This document shows, piece after piece, positions 7,590 to 14,962 of a stretch of 24,301 nucleotides of DNA. A program made the translations under genes and the position numbers. Numbering within the stretch: position 1 is the first letter of the stretch; each line of letters opens with the position of its first letter. This DNA comes from JAFDWI01 sp964544305. GTDB taxonomy: Bacteria > Actinomycetota > Acidimicrobiia > Acidimicrobiales > Iamiaceae. Below the pieces are notes generated by a model. It saw only the letters and a program-made list of their open reading frames with translations. It was not told the origin of the DNA and did not search any database. The stretch lies in NCBI GenBank assembly GCA_964544305.1, contig CAZJAZ010000043.1:1-24301 (forward strand), given 5' to 3'.

Positions 7590-7991
7590 GTGGCGCAGTT
7601 CCTTTCCGACGAATGGGTCCAGGCAGCACGTGAAATCTACGCGGCCCATGCGGGTGATGCTCCGGCTGCCACACAGCAAGTCCAAATCAATCTTGTCGTC
7701 AAAGAGGCCCCTTTTGGTGATGGCATCGTGCAGGCGCACCTTGACACGACTGGGGCAGAACCCGAACTTGATCTTGGTCACATTGACGGGGCGCCCACAA
7801 CAATCACGACCGATTACAACACCGCAAAATCGGTGTTTGTTGAGCAAGATCAACAAGCAGCAATGCAAGCCTTCATGGGTGGAAAGATTCAGATCACGGG
7901 CGACATGACCAAAGTGATGATGCTCATGCAAGGCGCGCCCGATCCTGCCGCGCTTGAGATTGCCGCAAAGATCAAAGAACTCACCGACTGA
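7590..7991 (+). CDS. SCP2 sterol-carrier-type lipid-binding protein
   Basis: This 133-residue single-domain protein matches the SCP2 fold: FLSDEWVQAAREIYAAH at the start, a beta-sheet region with VQAHLDTTG and DLGHIDGAPTTITTDYNTAKSV, and the C-terminal AMQAFMGGKIQITGDMTKVMMLMQ followed by a closing helix. The last motif is the family's most conserved part and lines the lipid tunnel. Such proteins bind acyl-CoAs, sterols or other hydrophobic ligands in the cytosol and are common in actinobacteria. The GTG start is set by TTGGAGG 7 nt upstream. It lies 59 bp downstream of the TetR gene and could be cotranscribed with it, giving an esterase/TetR/SCP2 lipid-related locus. The true ligand is unknown. 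Confidence 0.88.
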   Translation: MAQFLSDEWVQAAREIYAAHAGDAPAATQQVQINLVVKEAPFGDGIVQAHLDTTGAEPELDLGHIDGAPTTITTDYNTAKSVFVEQDQQAAMQAFMGGKIQITGDMTKVMMLMQGAPDPAALEIAAKIKELTD

Positions 7992-8014
7992 AAAGCTGCG
8001 CTGACTTGACGTGC

Positions 8015-9988
8015 TTAGCGCACGACAATATTCACGCGACTTCCCTTGACGACGAGTTGTCCTGCAGGGGGATCAAAACCGGCCGGTGTGCCTGATAGGT
8101 TGCCGGTTCCGGTCAAATTGTTCGCAACGAGTCCAGCCGCTTCAAGTTTCGCTATTGCACCGGCCACCGTGGAAATGCCGCCGAGTTCTGGAACGGCCAC
8201 GAGGAGTCCTTTGGATTCAATGACGGTCACCGTTGCACCTCGAGGCGCTGATGTACCCGGGGCTGGTTCAAGTCCGACGAGACCGCCGGTGTCGACTTTG
8301 GTGTCGTACCGCTTTTCAAGGCGTGGGACGAGTCCCACGTCACGCAATGCTTGTGCGGCCTGATCAGGCGTCATATTCGCAACTGATGGAATGATTCGAG
8401 GTCGCGGCCCTTTTGACACGATCAGCGTGACCTTGGAACCTTTTTCAAGACGTGCTGGCGTGCCTTTTTCGACGGCCAGAACGACGTCGGCCTTGACATC
8501 CTCTGAATAGCGCTTCTGTGGTGTAGCCACGTGCAGGCCTCTGTCATCAAGACGTGCCTTGGCAACTGCAAAAGTGTTTCCAACAAGGCCTTCGGGAAGC
8601 GTCACAAGTGATTGACCAGACGACACGACCAGCGCAATCGTCGACCCTTCGACCGCTTTCGCTCCAGCGGCAGGTTCTGTTGCAAGTACGTCACCAGCGT
8701 GCGACCCATCGCGTCGTTCGTGTCGGATCTTGACGGTAAAACCAGCCCCTTCAAGTGCCGCGGCGGCTTTCGATTGTGGCAATTCGTCGACCTGTGGAAC
8801 AACGACTCTTGGTATTTGTTGCGCTCGCCAAACAAGTCCGCCGACGGTGCCGCCGCCGACCACTATGACAACAACAAGCGCCAACCATGCTCGGCGCCAA
8901 CGACGACGGCTCACTCCATGTTGTGTGCCATGGGCATTGAACTCACTGGCGTCATCTTGGCCAGGCGTTGTCGACCGAGACGAAACGATTTGTTCAACGG
9001 GGTCTGATGAAGCGGTTGCTTCAGCAACCGGTGATGTGGCCGCAATATGTGCTCGGTCCGCTTCGAGTGCCTGCGGCGTGACAACCAAGGTGATGTCGTC
9101 GTACGTTAAATCTTGCACCGGTACATCGCCGGCCGAATCAAAGACAATCGGCTCGGGTTCGTCGAGACGTTCTGCAACCGCCATCAGTGCCGTCGCGAAC
9201 TCTGAAGCATCGAGTCGCTGTGCGGGATCGTCGGCGCCGGCCCGGAGCAACGGCTCTTGCAATGCGCCGAGTGAATCTGGCACATCCAACGTTCGACCCA
9301 CTCGAGCAAGGAGTGTCGCAACCGCAGTGTCGGCCAAAAAGGGAACTTCGCCGGTAACCGCTTCGATCAAACAAATCGCCAACGCGTAGACATCGGCTCG
9401 ACCATCAATATTGTGACCTTGGGCTTGCTCAGGAGTCGCATAGCGCAATGCAGAACTTGCAACGCCAGTTGGGGCGGTCGTTGCCGCTTGAGCAAACGCG
9501 CGAGCGAGGCCAAAGTCGGCAATGCGAAGACGTCCATCTGACCCAAAAAGAAGGTTCGATGGCTGCACGTCGCGGTGCACGACGACATGCTCGTGGGCGA
9601 ATGCCAACGCCCGCGCCGCCCCAAGCCCGACTTGCAGGGCTTGGGGCAAAGTGAGGCGACCGCCGTTGTCAATGAGTTGGCGCAGCGAACCGAACTCAAG
9701 GAATTCGCTCGCGAGAAAGACATCGCCGTCAAGGCCCCAATCATGGATCACCGCAATGTGTGGGTGACGCAGCGCGCCCGCCGCATGAACCTCACGTTGG
9801 AACGTTTCGACGAACGCCGCATTCTGTGCCAACGATCCGTCCATGACTTTGATCGCCACACGGCGACGCAGTTTGACATCGTCGGCAAGATAAACGGTCG
9901 CAAATGGCCCTTGGCCAATCAACGAGACAAGCCGGTAGCGAGAAGCAACAACAGAGCCGATGGCATGTTGGGAGAGATACGGGGACAC
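8015..9988 (-). CDS. PknB-type Ser/Thr kinase with four PASTA domains
   Basis: This 657-residue transmembrane kinase has a cytosolic kinase domain (about residues 17-290), a variable linker, one helix near 365-388 (LALVVVIVVGGGTVGGLVW) and four extracellular PASTA repeats from 395 to the end. These domains sense peptidoglycan fragments in PknB/PrkC relatives. Kinase residues seen are K47 in VAIKVM, E66, H138-R139-D140, N145 and D158-F159-G160. Two positions are unusual. The glycine loop is GQGPFATV, with Ala at the third Gly, and the catalytic loop reads HRDVQPSN, with Gln142 replacing the near-universal Lys. The start is uncertain: GTG 9988 gives a normal N-terminus, while the frame stays open to 10261 across the divergent gene. 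It is not next to the usual cell-division/FHA/penicillin-binding genes, at least within this window. Confidence 0.9.
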   Translation of the reverse strand: MSPYLSQHAIGSVVASRYRLVSLIGQGPFATVYLADDVKLRRRVAIKVMDGSLAQNAAFVETFQREVHAAGALRHPHIAVIHDWGLDGDVFLASEFLEFGSLRQLIDNGGRLTLPQALQVGLGAARALAFAHEHVVVHRDVQPSNLLFGSDGRLRIADFGLARAFAQAATTAPTGVASSALRYATPEQAQGHNIDGRADVYALAICLIEAVTGEVPFLADTAVATLLARVGRTLDVPDSLGALQEPLLRAGADDPAQRLDASEFATALMAVAERLDEPEPIVFDSAGDVPVQDLTYDDITLVVTPQALEADRAHIAATSPVAEATASSDPVEQIVSSRSTTPGQDDASEFNAHGTQHGVSRRRWRRAWLALVVVIVVGGGTVGGLVWRAQQIPRVVVPQVDELPQSKAAAALEGAGFTVKIRHERRDGSHAGDVLATEPAAGAKAVEGSTIALVVSSGQSLVTLPEGLVGNTFAVAKARLDDRGLHVATPQKRYSEDVKADVVLAVEKGTPARLEKGSKVTLIVSKGPRPRIIPSVANMTPDQAAQALRDVGLVPRLEKRYDTKVDTGGLVGLEPAPGTSAPRGATVTVIESKGLLVAVPELGGISTVAGAIAKLEAAGLVANNLTGTGNLSGTPAGFDPPAGQLVVKGSRVNIVVR

Positions 9989-10079
9989 TTGTGCGCCATG
10001 GTACCGGGCACCTACACCATGATTGATGGATAGGCACTTCGTGATCGGGAGTGGCAACACGGCACAATGGGAATCGCCC

Positions 10080-10568
10080 ATGTCTGAACCTTCTATTCGT
10101 ACCGACCCGTGGAAATGGCCGCGTCGCGCGCTCATGGCACTTGCATTGGCCGCAGCAATCGCCTTTGTTGTCGTTACGTTGGCGAAATCGCCAGAATCAA
10201 CGAGCCATCCCGGGGCAGCCGCCGACCCTGCAATCGTTGCCCAAAGCCCAGCGCCAGGCACCCATGTGTTGCGTCAGACTCCGGTTGGAGCAAAATTGTT
10301 AACTGGCTACGACGGCCGGCTCACCGTGAACGGTGTTGCCATACCCGAAGACCAGATGGACGGCGCAGCATCTGAAGGGAGTCCTGCCTATGACCCACGT
10401 TACGGCGTGCGACCAAATAATAAGGAACTCGTTTTCTTCACGCCCGGTCCAGGCAAGGTGATTGACCACTATGACAGCGGTGAAGTCCATGTCACCGTTC
10501 GATTCTGGCGCATTGCCGACGGCGAGTCACACGCTCGAACCATTTCCTGGGCATTCTTTGTGAACTGA
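10080..10568 (+). CDS. Membrane-anchored exported protein with Ig-like/CopC-like domain, function unknown
   Basis: This 162-residue protein has one N-terminal hydrophobic segment (about residues 15-37, RRALMALALAAAIAFVVVTL) serving as anchor or signal peptide. An exported beta-rich domain follows, opening with AQSPAPGTHVLRQTP, then GRLTVNGVAIPEDQMDG and a closing strand pair around GEVHVTVRFWRI and RTISWAFFVN. The SPAPGT opening and overall pattern resemble CopC or bacterial Ig-like domains, but the copper-binding His/Met set of CopC is not evident, so no function is assigned. It is divergent from the PASTA kinase and begins 91 bp from that gene's likely start. The ATG at 10080 is chosen because the signal segment follows it; a longer frame to 10023 adds no sensible sequence. 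Confidence 0.75.
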   Translation: MSEPSIRTDPWKWPRRALMALALAAAIAFVVVTLAKSPESTSHPGAAADPAIVAQSPAPGTHVLRQTPVGAKLLTGYDGRLTVNGVAIPEDQMDGAASEGSPAYDPRYGVRPNNKELVFFTPGPGKVIDHYDSGEVHVTVRFWRIADGESHARTISWAFFVN

Positions 10569-10620
10569 CGCGTTTCAGACATCCCCGCTCATCAAGCGAT
10601 CATGTGCATAGGCTAAAGGT

Positions 10621-11007
10621 ATGGCCACGAGCACGCCTTGGGCGGATCGATCCGGAGACGAGCGTCGGTCAACCTTCGCACGCTTTGGAATTCTCTACAC
10701 CGTGATCTTTCTCGTCGCGATCGCCCTGAGCTGGGTTGCCATCGCAATCATTTTTGGCCTTATTGCGGTTGGTTTAGGTGTGGCGTGGTACACAACAGAG
10801 GCTGGCCAAGCGCTCCCGGAAGCACCGCGCGAAAAGCCTGCCTGGATGCAAGCCATGGACGATCCGGATGCGCCAGACAAATCTCTTCCCGAATACAGAA
10901 CAACACATGATGTTCCAGAGCAGTCAAACACAAGCGTTGATCCCGAACCTCGTCCCTGTTCGTTCACCGAACCAGGAACGCCAGAGCCACCCTTTAGCGA
11001 GGGATGA
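10621..11007 (+). CDS. Small membrane protein of unknown function
   Basis: This 128-residue protein has a short polar N-terminus and a long hydrophobic region (about residues 21-60, FGILYTVIFLVAIALSWVAI then IIFGLIAVGLGVAWY) that probably forms a two-helix hairpin. The tail is hydrophilic, Pro/Glu-rich and probably disordered, ending in a run of E and P residues. A purine-rich AAAGG lies just before the ATG. It sits 52 bp downstream of the exported protein gene and about 100 bp upstream of the DUF4388 gene on the same strand, so the three may form one transcription unit. I do not recognise the family; the tail could be an interaction segment. Confidence 0.7.
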   Translation: MATSTPWADRSGDERRSTFARFGILYTVIFLVAIALSWVAIAIIFGLIAVGLGVAWYTTEAGQALPEAPREKPAWMQAMDDPDAPDKSLPEYRTTHDVPEQSNTSVDPEPRPCSFTEPGTPEPPFSEG

Positions 11008-11022
11008 ACGCCAGTAATTAGT

Positions 11023-11036
11023 AGGCCAAATGGCCT
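11023..11036. promoter_or_regulatory. Inverted repeat upstream of the DUF4388 gene
   Basis: AGGCCA-AA-TGGCCT is a perfect inverted repeat in the 101-bp gap before the DUF4388 gene. Its 2-nt centre is too tight for an RNA hairpin loop without losing pairs, so a protein-binding site is more likely than a terminator. Function is inferred only. Confidence 0.3.
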
Positions 11037-11108
11037 TCCCTAGCTGTTCTGAGCGGGAACACCACGCAAGACACTCACACCTTACGAGGAACATCCGATA
11101 AGGATGAC

Positions 11109-12881
11109 GTGGAATCTGATCTCTCCGCAAACGCTCATGGAGGGGCGACTACGCCCATGAATGGAACCTTAGAGGACACGACACCTGCTGGCGTGCTGCA
11201 AGTACTTTCGTCGCAGCGTGAGACTGGCGCGGTCCGCTTTCTTGGCGAAAGTGGGTGCACGGTTTATTTGCACGAGGGCGAGTTGTATTTTGCGGAAAGC
11301 GCAGAAACGGCCGAAGATTTGTCGGTCGCGCTTGTTCGTCCTGGTCGCTTGACCCCCCAACAATGGGATGCTTGTACAGAGGAGGGCTACCCAACCGAGA
11401 CCGTTGGCGAGTCGCTCATCGGAACCGGTGCGATCAGCCAAGAAATGCTCGCATCAATTGTCCTCAGTGTTATTTACGATCCACTGATTCAACTCTTTCG
11501 TGCACCCGAAGGCGACTACGAGTTTGCGCCAGGGGTCGTGCACTGGATCGGCACCTACCGTACCTTTCGCGTGGATGCCATTGTCGCTGAAGTGCGGCGA
11601 CGGACACGTGAGGCTGACGAGATGGCCCCGATCATTCCGTCGTTGGATGCCGTCGTGCAATCGGCTCGATCGCTACCCGAAACACATGGCAGTGTGAACT
11701 TGCGCCGTGACGACTGGGAAGTCGTCGTCGCGGCCGCCACCGGCAAGTCAATTAATGAACTGGCGATCGAACTGGGACGGGGCCGTTGGTCGACGGCTCG
11801 CCTCGTCTACCGCTTGGCGACAGCCGATTTGCTCGCTATTTCATCGGGCGACGCAATTGATGATGACCTTTTCGGTGGTGGATCCGGATCATCGTTCGAT
11901 GCTGGTTCGGCCTTCGATTCCGATGCAAGCTTCGATACGAGCACGGGATTTGATACCGGATCAAGTTTTGCTGCTGACACAGGATTCGCGAGCGAGCCAG
12001 CGGACTTTGAATCCACCGATCTCAGTGCGGGCCCACCTCCTTTAGACGCGAATGCTTTTCTGGGTGATGTGGACGTTGAACCAGAGCCATGGTCAATGCC
12101 AGAGAGCGAGCAATCGTCGAGCTGGGATTTGGCCGAATCGGCAGAACCGACAACAGATGATTGGGGCCTTTCCCAAGACGACGACTCAGACGCCGATTGG
12201 ATGTCAGACACGTCGTTCATTGCCGACGAGAGTGATGCACCCAAAGAGACCGATGACTGGTCTGCTCCGTCGTTGAGTGCGGTTCCTGATGTTGACGACA
12301 CCATCGACGAAGGCGGGTTTGCGGCCGAACCGAGTACGGACGATCCGTTTGGCGCATCCGGTCTGCATCCTGACATCGCCAAAGCTCTCGCCGAGTCAAC
12401 CTATGCCGACTCGGCGACGGCGATCAACGCGATGGCCGCTCGACTTGGCGCATCCGACGACGACGAAGACGATTGGGACACCGGCTCAGGCAACGGTGAC
12501 GGCGATGATTTCTGGTCAGCCGGTGAAGGAGAAGACGGCTCAGAATCGTTTGACTTCATTTGGAAGCCAGCGGTGTGGGAAACCGGTGTCGAATCAACCC
12601 CGCTTCCCCAGCGCGAACATGTCGCACGCACCGCAGAACCGGTTGCCGAATCCTTCGAATCGCCAGACGGTGAACCCGTCGACGCACCTCATGTGGCCCC
12701 GGCACAAAGTGGCGGTTCAGCCGACCCAGAATGGCTCGACAGTCTCTACACCCAATTCATGCCGGGTGAGGGTGGCGCAAAACAACCAGGCTCCGATGGC
12801 CAAGGGGCTCCTGCCGGAGACGGCGGTGCGCCAAAGAAGCGCTCAATCAAGCGCCTCATGTCAGCGTTCAAACGCTTATAA
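11109..12881 (+). CDS. DUF4388 protein with acidic repeat region and basic C-terminal tail
   Basis: This 590-residue cytosolic protein starts with a DUF4388 domain (about residues 17-115: MNGTLEDTTPAGVLQVLSSQ, RETGAVRFLG, VYLHEGELYFAE). Its last strands are followed by a region to about residue 250 resembling the winged-helix segment often joined to DUF4388 (SINELAIELGRGRWSTARLVY). From about 250 to 570 it is strongly acidic and Ser/Asp-rich, probably disordered, and includes six hexapeptide repeats (residues 261-296). The last 17 residues are basic (KKRSIKRLMSAFKRL). DUF4388 occurs in bacterial regulators, some linked to small-GTPase or Roadblock systems, but its activity is not settled. The GTG at 11109 has AAGGA just upstream; an ATG at 11157 sits at the domain edge and is a real alternative. 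Confidence 0.8.
   Translation: MESDLSANAHGGATTPMNGTLEDTTPAGVLQVLSSQRETGAVRFLGESGCTVYLHEGELYFAESAETAEDLSVALVRPGRLTPQQWDACTEEGYPTETVGESLIGTGAISQEMLASIVLSVIYDPLIQLFRAPEGDYEFAPGVVHWIGTYRTFRVDAIVAEVRRRTREADEMAPIIPSLDAVVQSARSLPETHGSVNLRRDDWEVVVAAATGKSINELAIELGRGRWSTARLVYRLATADLLAISSGDAIDDDLFGGGSGSSFDAGSAFDSDASFDTSTGFDTGSSFAADTGFASEPADFESTDLSAGPPPLDANAFLGDVDVEPEPWSMPESEQSSSWDLAESAEPTTDDWGLSQDDDSDADWMSDTSFIADESDAPKETDDWSAPSLSAVPDVDDTIDEGGFAAEPSTDDPFGASGLHPDIAKALAESTYADSATAINAMAARLGASDDDEDDWDTGSGNGDGDDFWSAGEGEDGSESFDFIWKPAVWETGVESTPLPQREHVARTAEPVAESFESPDGEPVDAPHVAPAQSGGSADPEWLDSLYTQFMPGEGGAKQPGSDGQGAPAGDGGAPKKRSIKRLMSAFKRL
11889..11996 (+). repeat. Six tandem hexapeptide-coding repeats in the DUF4388 protein
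   Basis: Residues 261-296 read SSFDAG, SAFDSD, ASFDTS, TGFDTG, SSFAAD, TGFASE, a strict 6-residue (18-nt) period with Phe at position 3 of each unit and Asp at position 4 in the first four. The DNA copies have diverged, so the period is kept at protein level. Confidence 0.8.
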
Positions 12882-12900
12882 GTCCCGCAAGCCCGGAGGC

Positions 12901-13944
12901 CTACGCTCCCACCGAAAGTTTGACGCTCACGGCTTGTTCTTGGAGTGACGCGGCGACTTTTGCACACAGCCGCAGCACGTGCTCGGCTTGATCAATTTCG
13001 TGTTCGCCGAGACCACAATGCGGAGTAATGAGTGATCGTCGCCGAATGAGCACCGGGTCGGCTCCTTTTTGCACCAACTCGCACCACTGCGCGGAAAGCG
13101 TTTTCCAGTACAAGCCCGCATGTTGCCCGACCGGTGCGACCGTTGGAACCGCACCCCAGGCAATCCATCCGCCGGCTTCTAAGAACGACGAAACGGCCCC
13201 AATCGAACGATCGACTTGCGCGCCAACTGGCAGTGAGAGCACCTGTGGGCCTGCCTCAAGGATCGCTTTCCAATCAGCCTCGCCACAGCAATGCACACCC
13301 GTCACCGCGTGCCCTTCCCAGGTCGCCAAGACTCCGGAAACAAGATCGATGATCGAATCGGTTGAAAGCGGAAAATCTCGCTCTGCCGTTCCAACGAGGG
13401 CCGGCTCATTGAGAAAAGCTACCAGCGGCGCGTCAGGCAGTGCGCTGGCAACCCACGTGTACAGCGCCTTGGCCCGCTCGTCAACCGCGCGCTTGGCAAC
13501 CGCAAAGGCGATCTCGTCGGGCACCCCGAACATGGTCAATGCCACACCGGTTGTCACGGGTCCCGCGATCTGGAACTTAACCGGGTCAATTCGGCCGGCA
13601 GCCGTATCAAGAAAAACCTTGAACCCGACGTAGGCATCGCCATCAAAACCCAAGTCAACGAGTGGCGCTTCTGGGTCAATGCGATCGACATCAACATTGA
13701 TCGCACCGTCGGCATCAATGCTGACGCCTTGGATTCCCCACAGGGCTTGTTGAATGAGCCCTTCACGTGGCGATCGGTTCGGCAGGCTGGGCATTGCGGG
13801 CAGATCACGCTGCAAATCCAAAACAAGTTCGGCCGCATGACGCGGGTCGCGGTGCGGCAACGCGCCGATCGATGTCATCGATCCGAGTCGGAGTGGCAAG
13901 GCCGATTCGTCCGGCGCAGCACTCGAAATCAGGCTTGCAGCCAT
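12901..13944 (-). CDS. Stand-alone cobalamin-independent methionine-synthase (MetE C-terminal core) family protein
   Basis: This 347-residue protein corresponds to the catalytic C-terminal barrel of MetE without the N-terminal half. Zinc-ligand motifs are present: H218 and C220 in GVHCCGEADW, and C310 in TPHCGLG, matching the His-x-Cys and Cys ligands of MetE. The opening GSMTSIGALPHRDPRHAAELVL and the segment FLNEPAL near 178-184 also fit. Such short proteins in actinobacteria (for example M. tuberculosis Rv3015c, by my recollection) are annotated as methionine synthase II-like, but their methyl donor is unproven. Archaeal core enzymes use methylcobalamin rather than folate. A GGGGGA site precedes the ATG at 13944. 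It converges on the DUF4388 gene across 19 bp and is divergent from the next gene. Confidence 0.85.
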   Translation of the reverse strand: MAASLISSAAPDESALPLRLGSMTSIGALPHRDPRHAAELVLDLQRDLPAMPSLPNRSPREGLIQQALWGIQGVSIDADGAINVDVDRIDPEAPLVDLGFDGDAYVGFKVFLDTAAGRIDPVKFQIAGPVTTGVALTMFGVPDEIAFAVAKRAVDERAKALYTWVASALPDAPLVAFLNEPALVGTAERDFPLSTDSIIDLVSGVLATWEGHAVTGVHCCGEADWKAILEAGPQVLSLPVGAQVDRSIGAVSSFLEAGGWIAWGAVPTVAPVGQHAGLYWKTLSAQWCELVQKGADPVLIRRRSLITPHCGLGEHEIDQAEHVLRLCAKVAASLQEQAVSVKLSVGA

Positions 13945-14011
13945 GATTGTCCCCCAATTGACATACCTACGGATTAGTCACTCGGGCACGCTGGCGACAA
14001 ATCTTTGACCT

Positions 14012-14962
14012 ATGCCTCGCCGGTCGCCTTGGTTCCTCATTGTCATTTGGCTTGGCTTTGGTGCGGCCGGGATGGCGGTTGGGCGGGCACATTTCGAAGA
14101 ATTTTCGAGCGCCGTCGCGTGGACGCTCAGTGTGGAAGCGGGAATGTGTTGGATGGCAGTTTGGATTGCGCTTTTAGTCCCCCGCATCGTGACGTTGAGT
14201 GTCGCACGTTTTGGAATCCCCGTTGGTGTGGTTGGAGCATTTGTCGCGCTTGTCGCAAGCGGCCCTGATCTGTTGACAATTTGTTGGGCAGTATTGGCGA
14301 CCATCGCGCTCGGTGTGCTCGCACTTCCGACAACGGTGGATGCGTTCGTTGATGGCTCGTCGTATGGCCCAGAACAGCGTTTTGCCCTTCGCACCCCGTT
14401 GTTTATCGGAATAGTTGCGGTGCCTTTCACGTGGGCGATCCTTGCACTCATCGTTATTGCCGCTCCCCTGCTTGCCGCAAAAAATTGGGTCGTCGGAGTT
14501 GGACTATTGATGGTTTGGGGCGTTGGCGCGCGCTTTGCGGTGCGGTCTTTTCATCTACCTGCGCGCCGGTGGGTTGTGTTCGTTCCCGCGGGCCTTGTGG
14601 TTGCTGATCCGCTGTCACTCGTTGATGCGCTCTTGTTGCCCCGCCGCAATATCGCTGCCCTCGGGCCCGCGTTCGCGGACACCGATGCCACTGATCTCAC
14701 AAAAGGCACGCTGGGGTTGACACTTCAGGTTGATCTCACCGAACCCTTTTCCGTTGGGTTGCGTGACGGGCGCGCGTCAAGCGAGAAGACTATTGAAACC
14801 GAGCGCATTCTTTTTGCGGTCCTTCGGCCAGGCGCGTTACTTGAGCAGGCGCAACAGAGTCGTATCAACGTTGGTTCGACGGCCCCGACGCAGGCACCGA
14901 CGCGTGACCCGAATCAGTCTCACACCGCGGTTCCGCTCCCTAAGACGAGATCACCTCGATAG
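14012..14962 (+). CDS. Predicted six-helix membrane protein of unknown function
   Basis: This 316-residue protein has about six hydrophobic helices in residues 8-190 (for example WFLIVIWLGFGAAGMAVG, CWMAVWIALLVPRIVTL, LLTICWAVLATIALGVLAL, WAILALIVIAAPLLAA). A C-terminal soluble portion follows, beginning near RRWVVFVPAGLVVADPLSLVDALLLPR. That last segment looks like a small beta-rich, PH-like region preceding a disordered Thr/Pro-rich tail. I do not recognise the family. No clear ribosome binding site precedes the ATG at 14012. Its final 43 nt overlap the 3' end of mnmA on the opposite strand. It is divergent from the MetE-core gene across 67 bp. Confidence 0.78.
   Translation: MPRRSPWFLIVIWLGFGAAGMAVGRAHFEEFSSAVAWTLSVEAGMCWMAVWIALLVPRIVTLSVARFGIPVGVVGAFVALVASGPDLLTICWAVLATIALGVLALPTTVDAFVDGSSYGPEQRFALRTPLFIGIVAVPFTWAILALIVIAAPLLAAKNWVVGVGLLMVWGVGARFAVRSFHLPARRWVVFVPAGLVVADPLSLVDALLLPRRNIAALGPAFADTDATDLTKGTLGLTLQVDLTEPFSVGLRDGRASSEKTIETERILFAVLRPGALLEQAQQSRINVGSTAPTQAPTRDPNQSHTAVPLPKTRSPR

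Noticed and set aside
8730..9389. 219-codon plus-strand frame opposite the PASTA kinase
   Set aside because: Antisense to kinase C-lobe, linker and the start of the PASTA region; no domain and Ser/Ala/Thr-rich shadow composition.
11807..12382. 191-codon minus-strand Ser/Pro-rich frame opposite the DUF4388 gene
   Set aside because: Its composition is the mirror of the acidic GAN/TCN codons of the plus-strand repeat region; no start signal or domain.
6041..12881. Possible mobile or defence island between gatC and the MetE-core gene
   Set aside because: No integrase, transposase, tRNA end, direct repeats or base-composition break is seen; the genes look like ordinary chromosomal ones.
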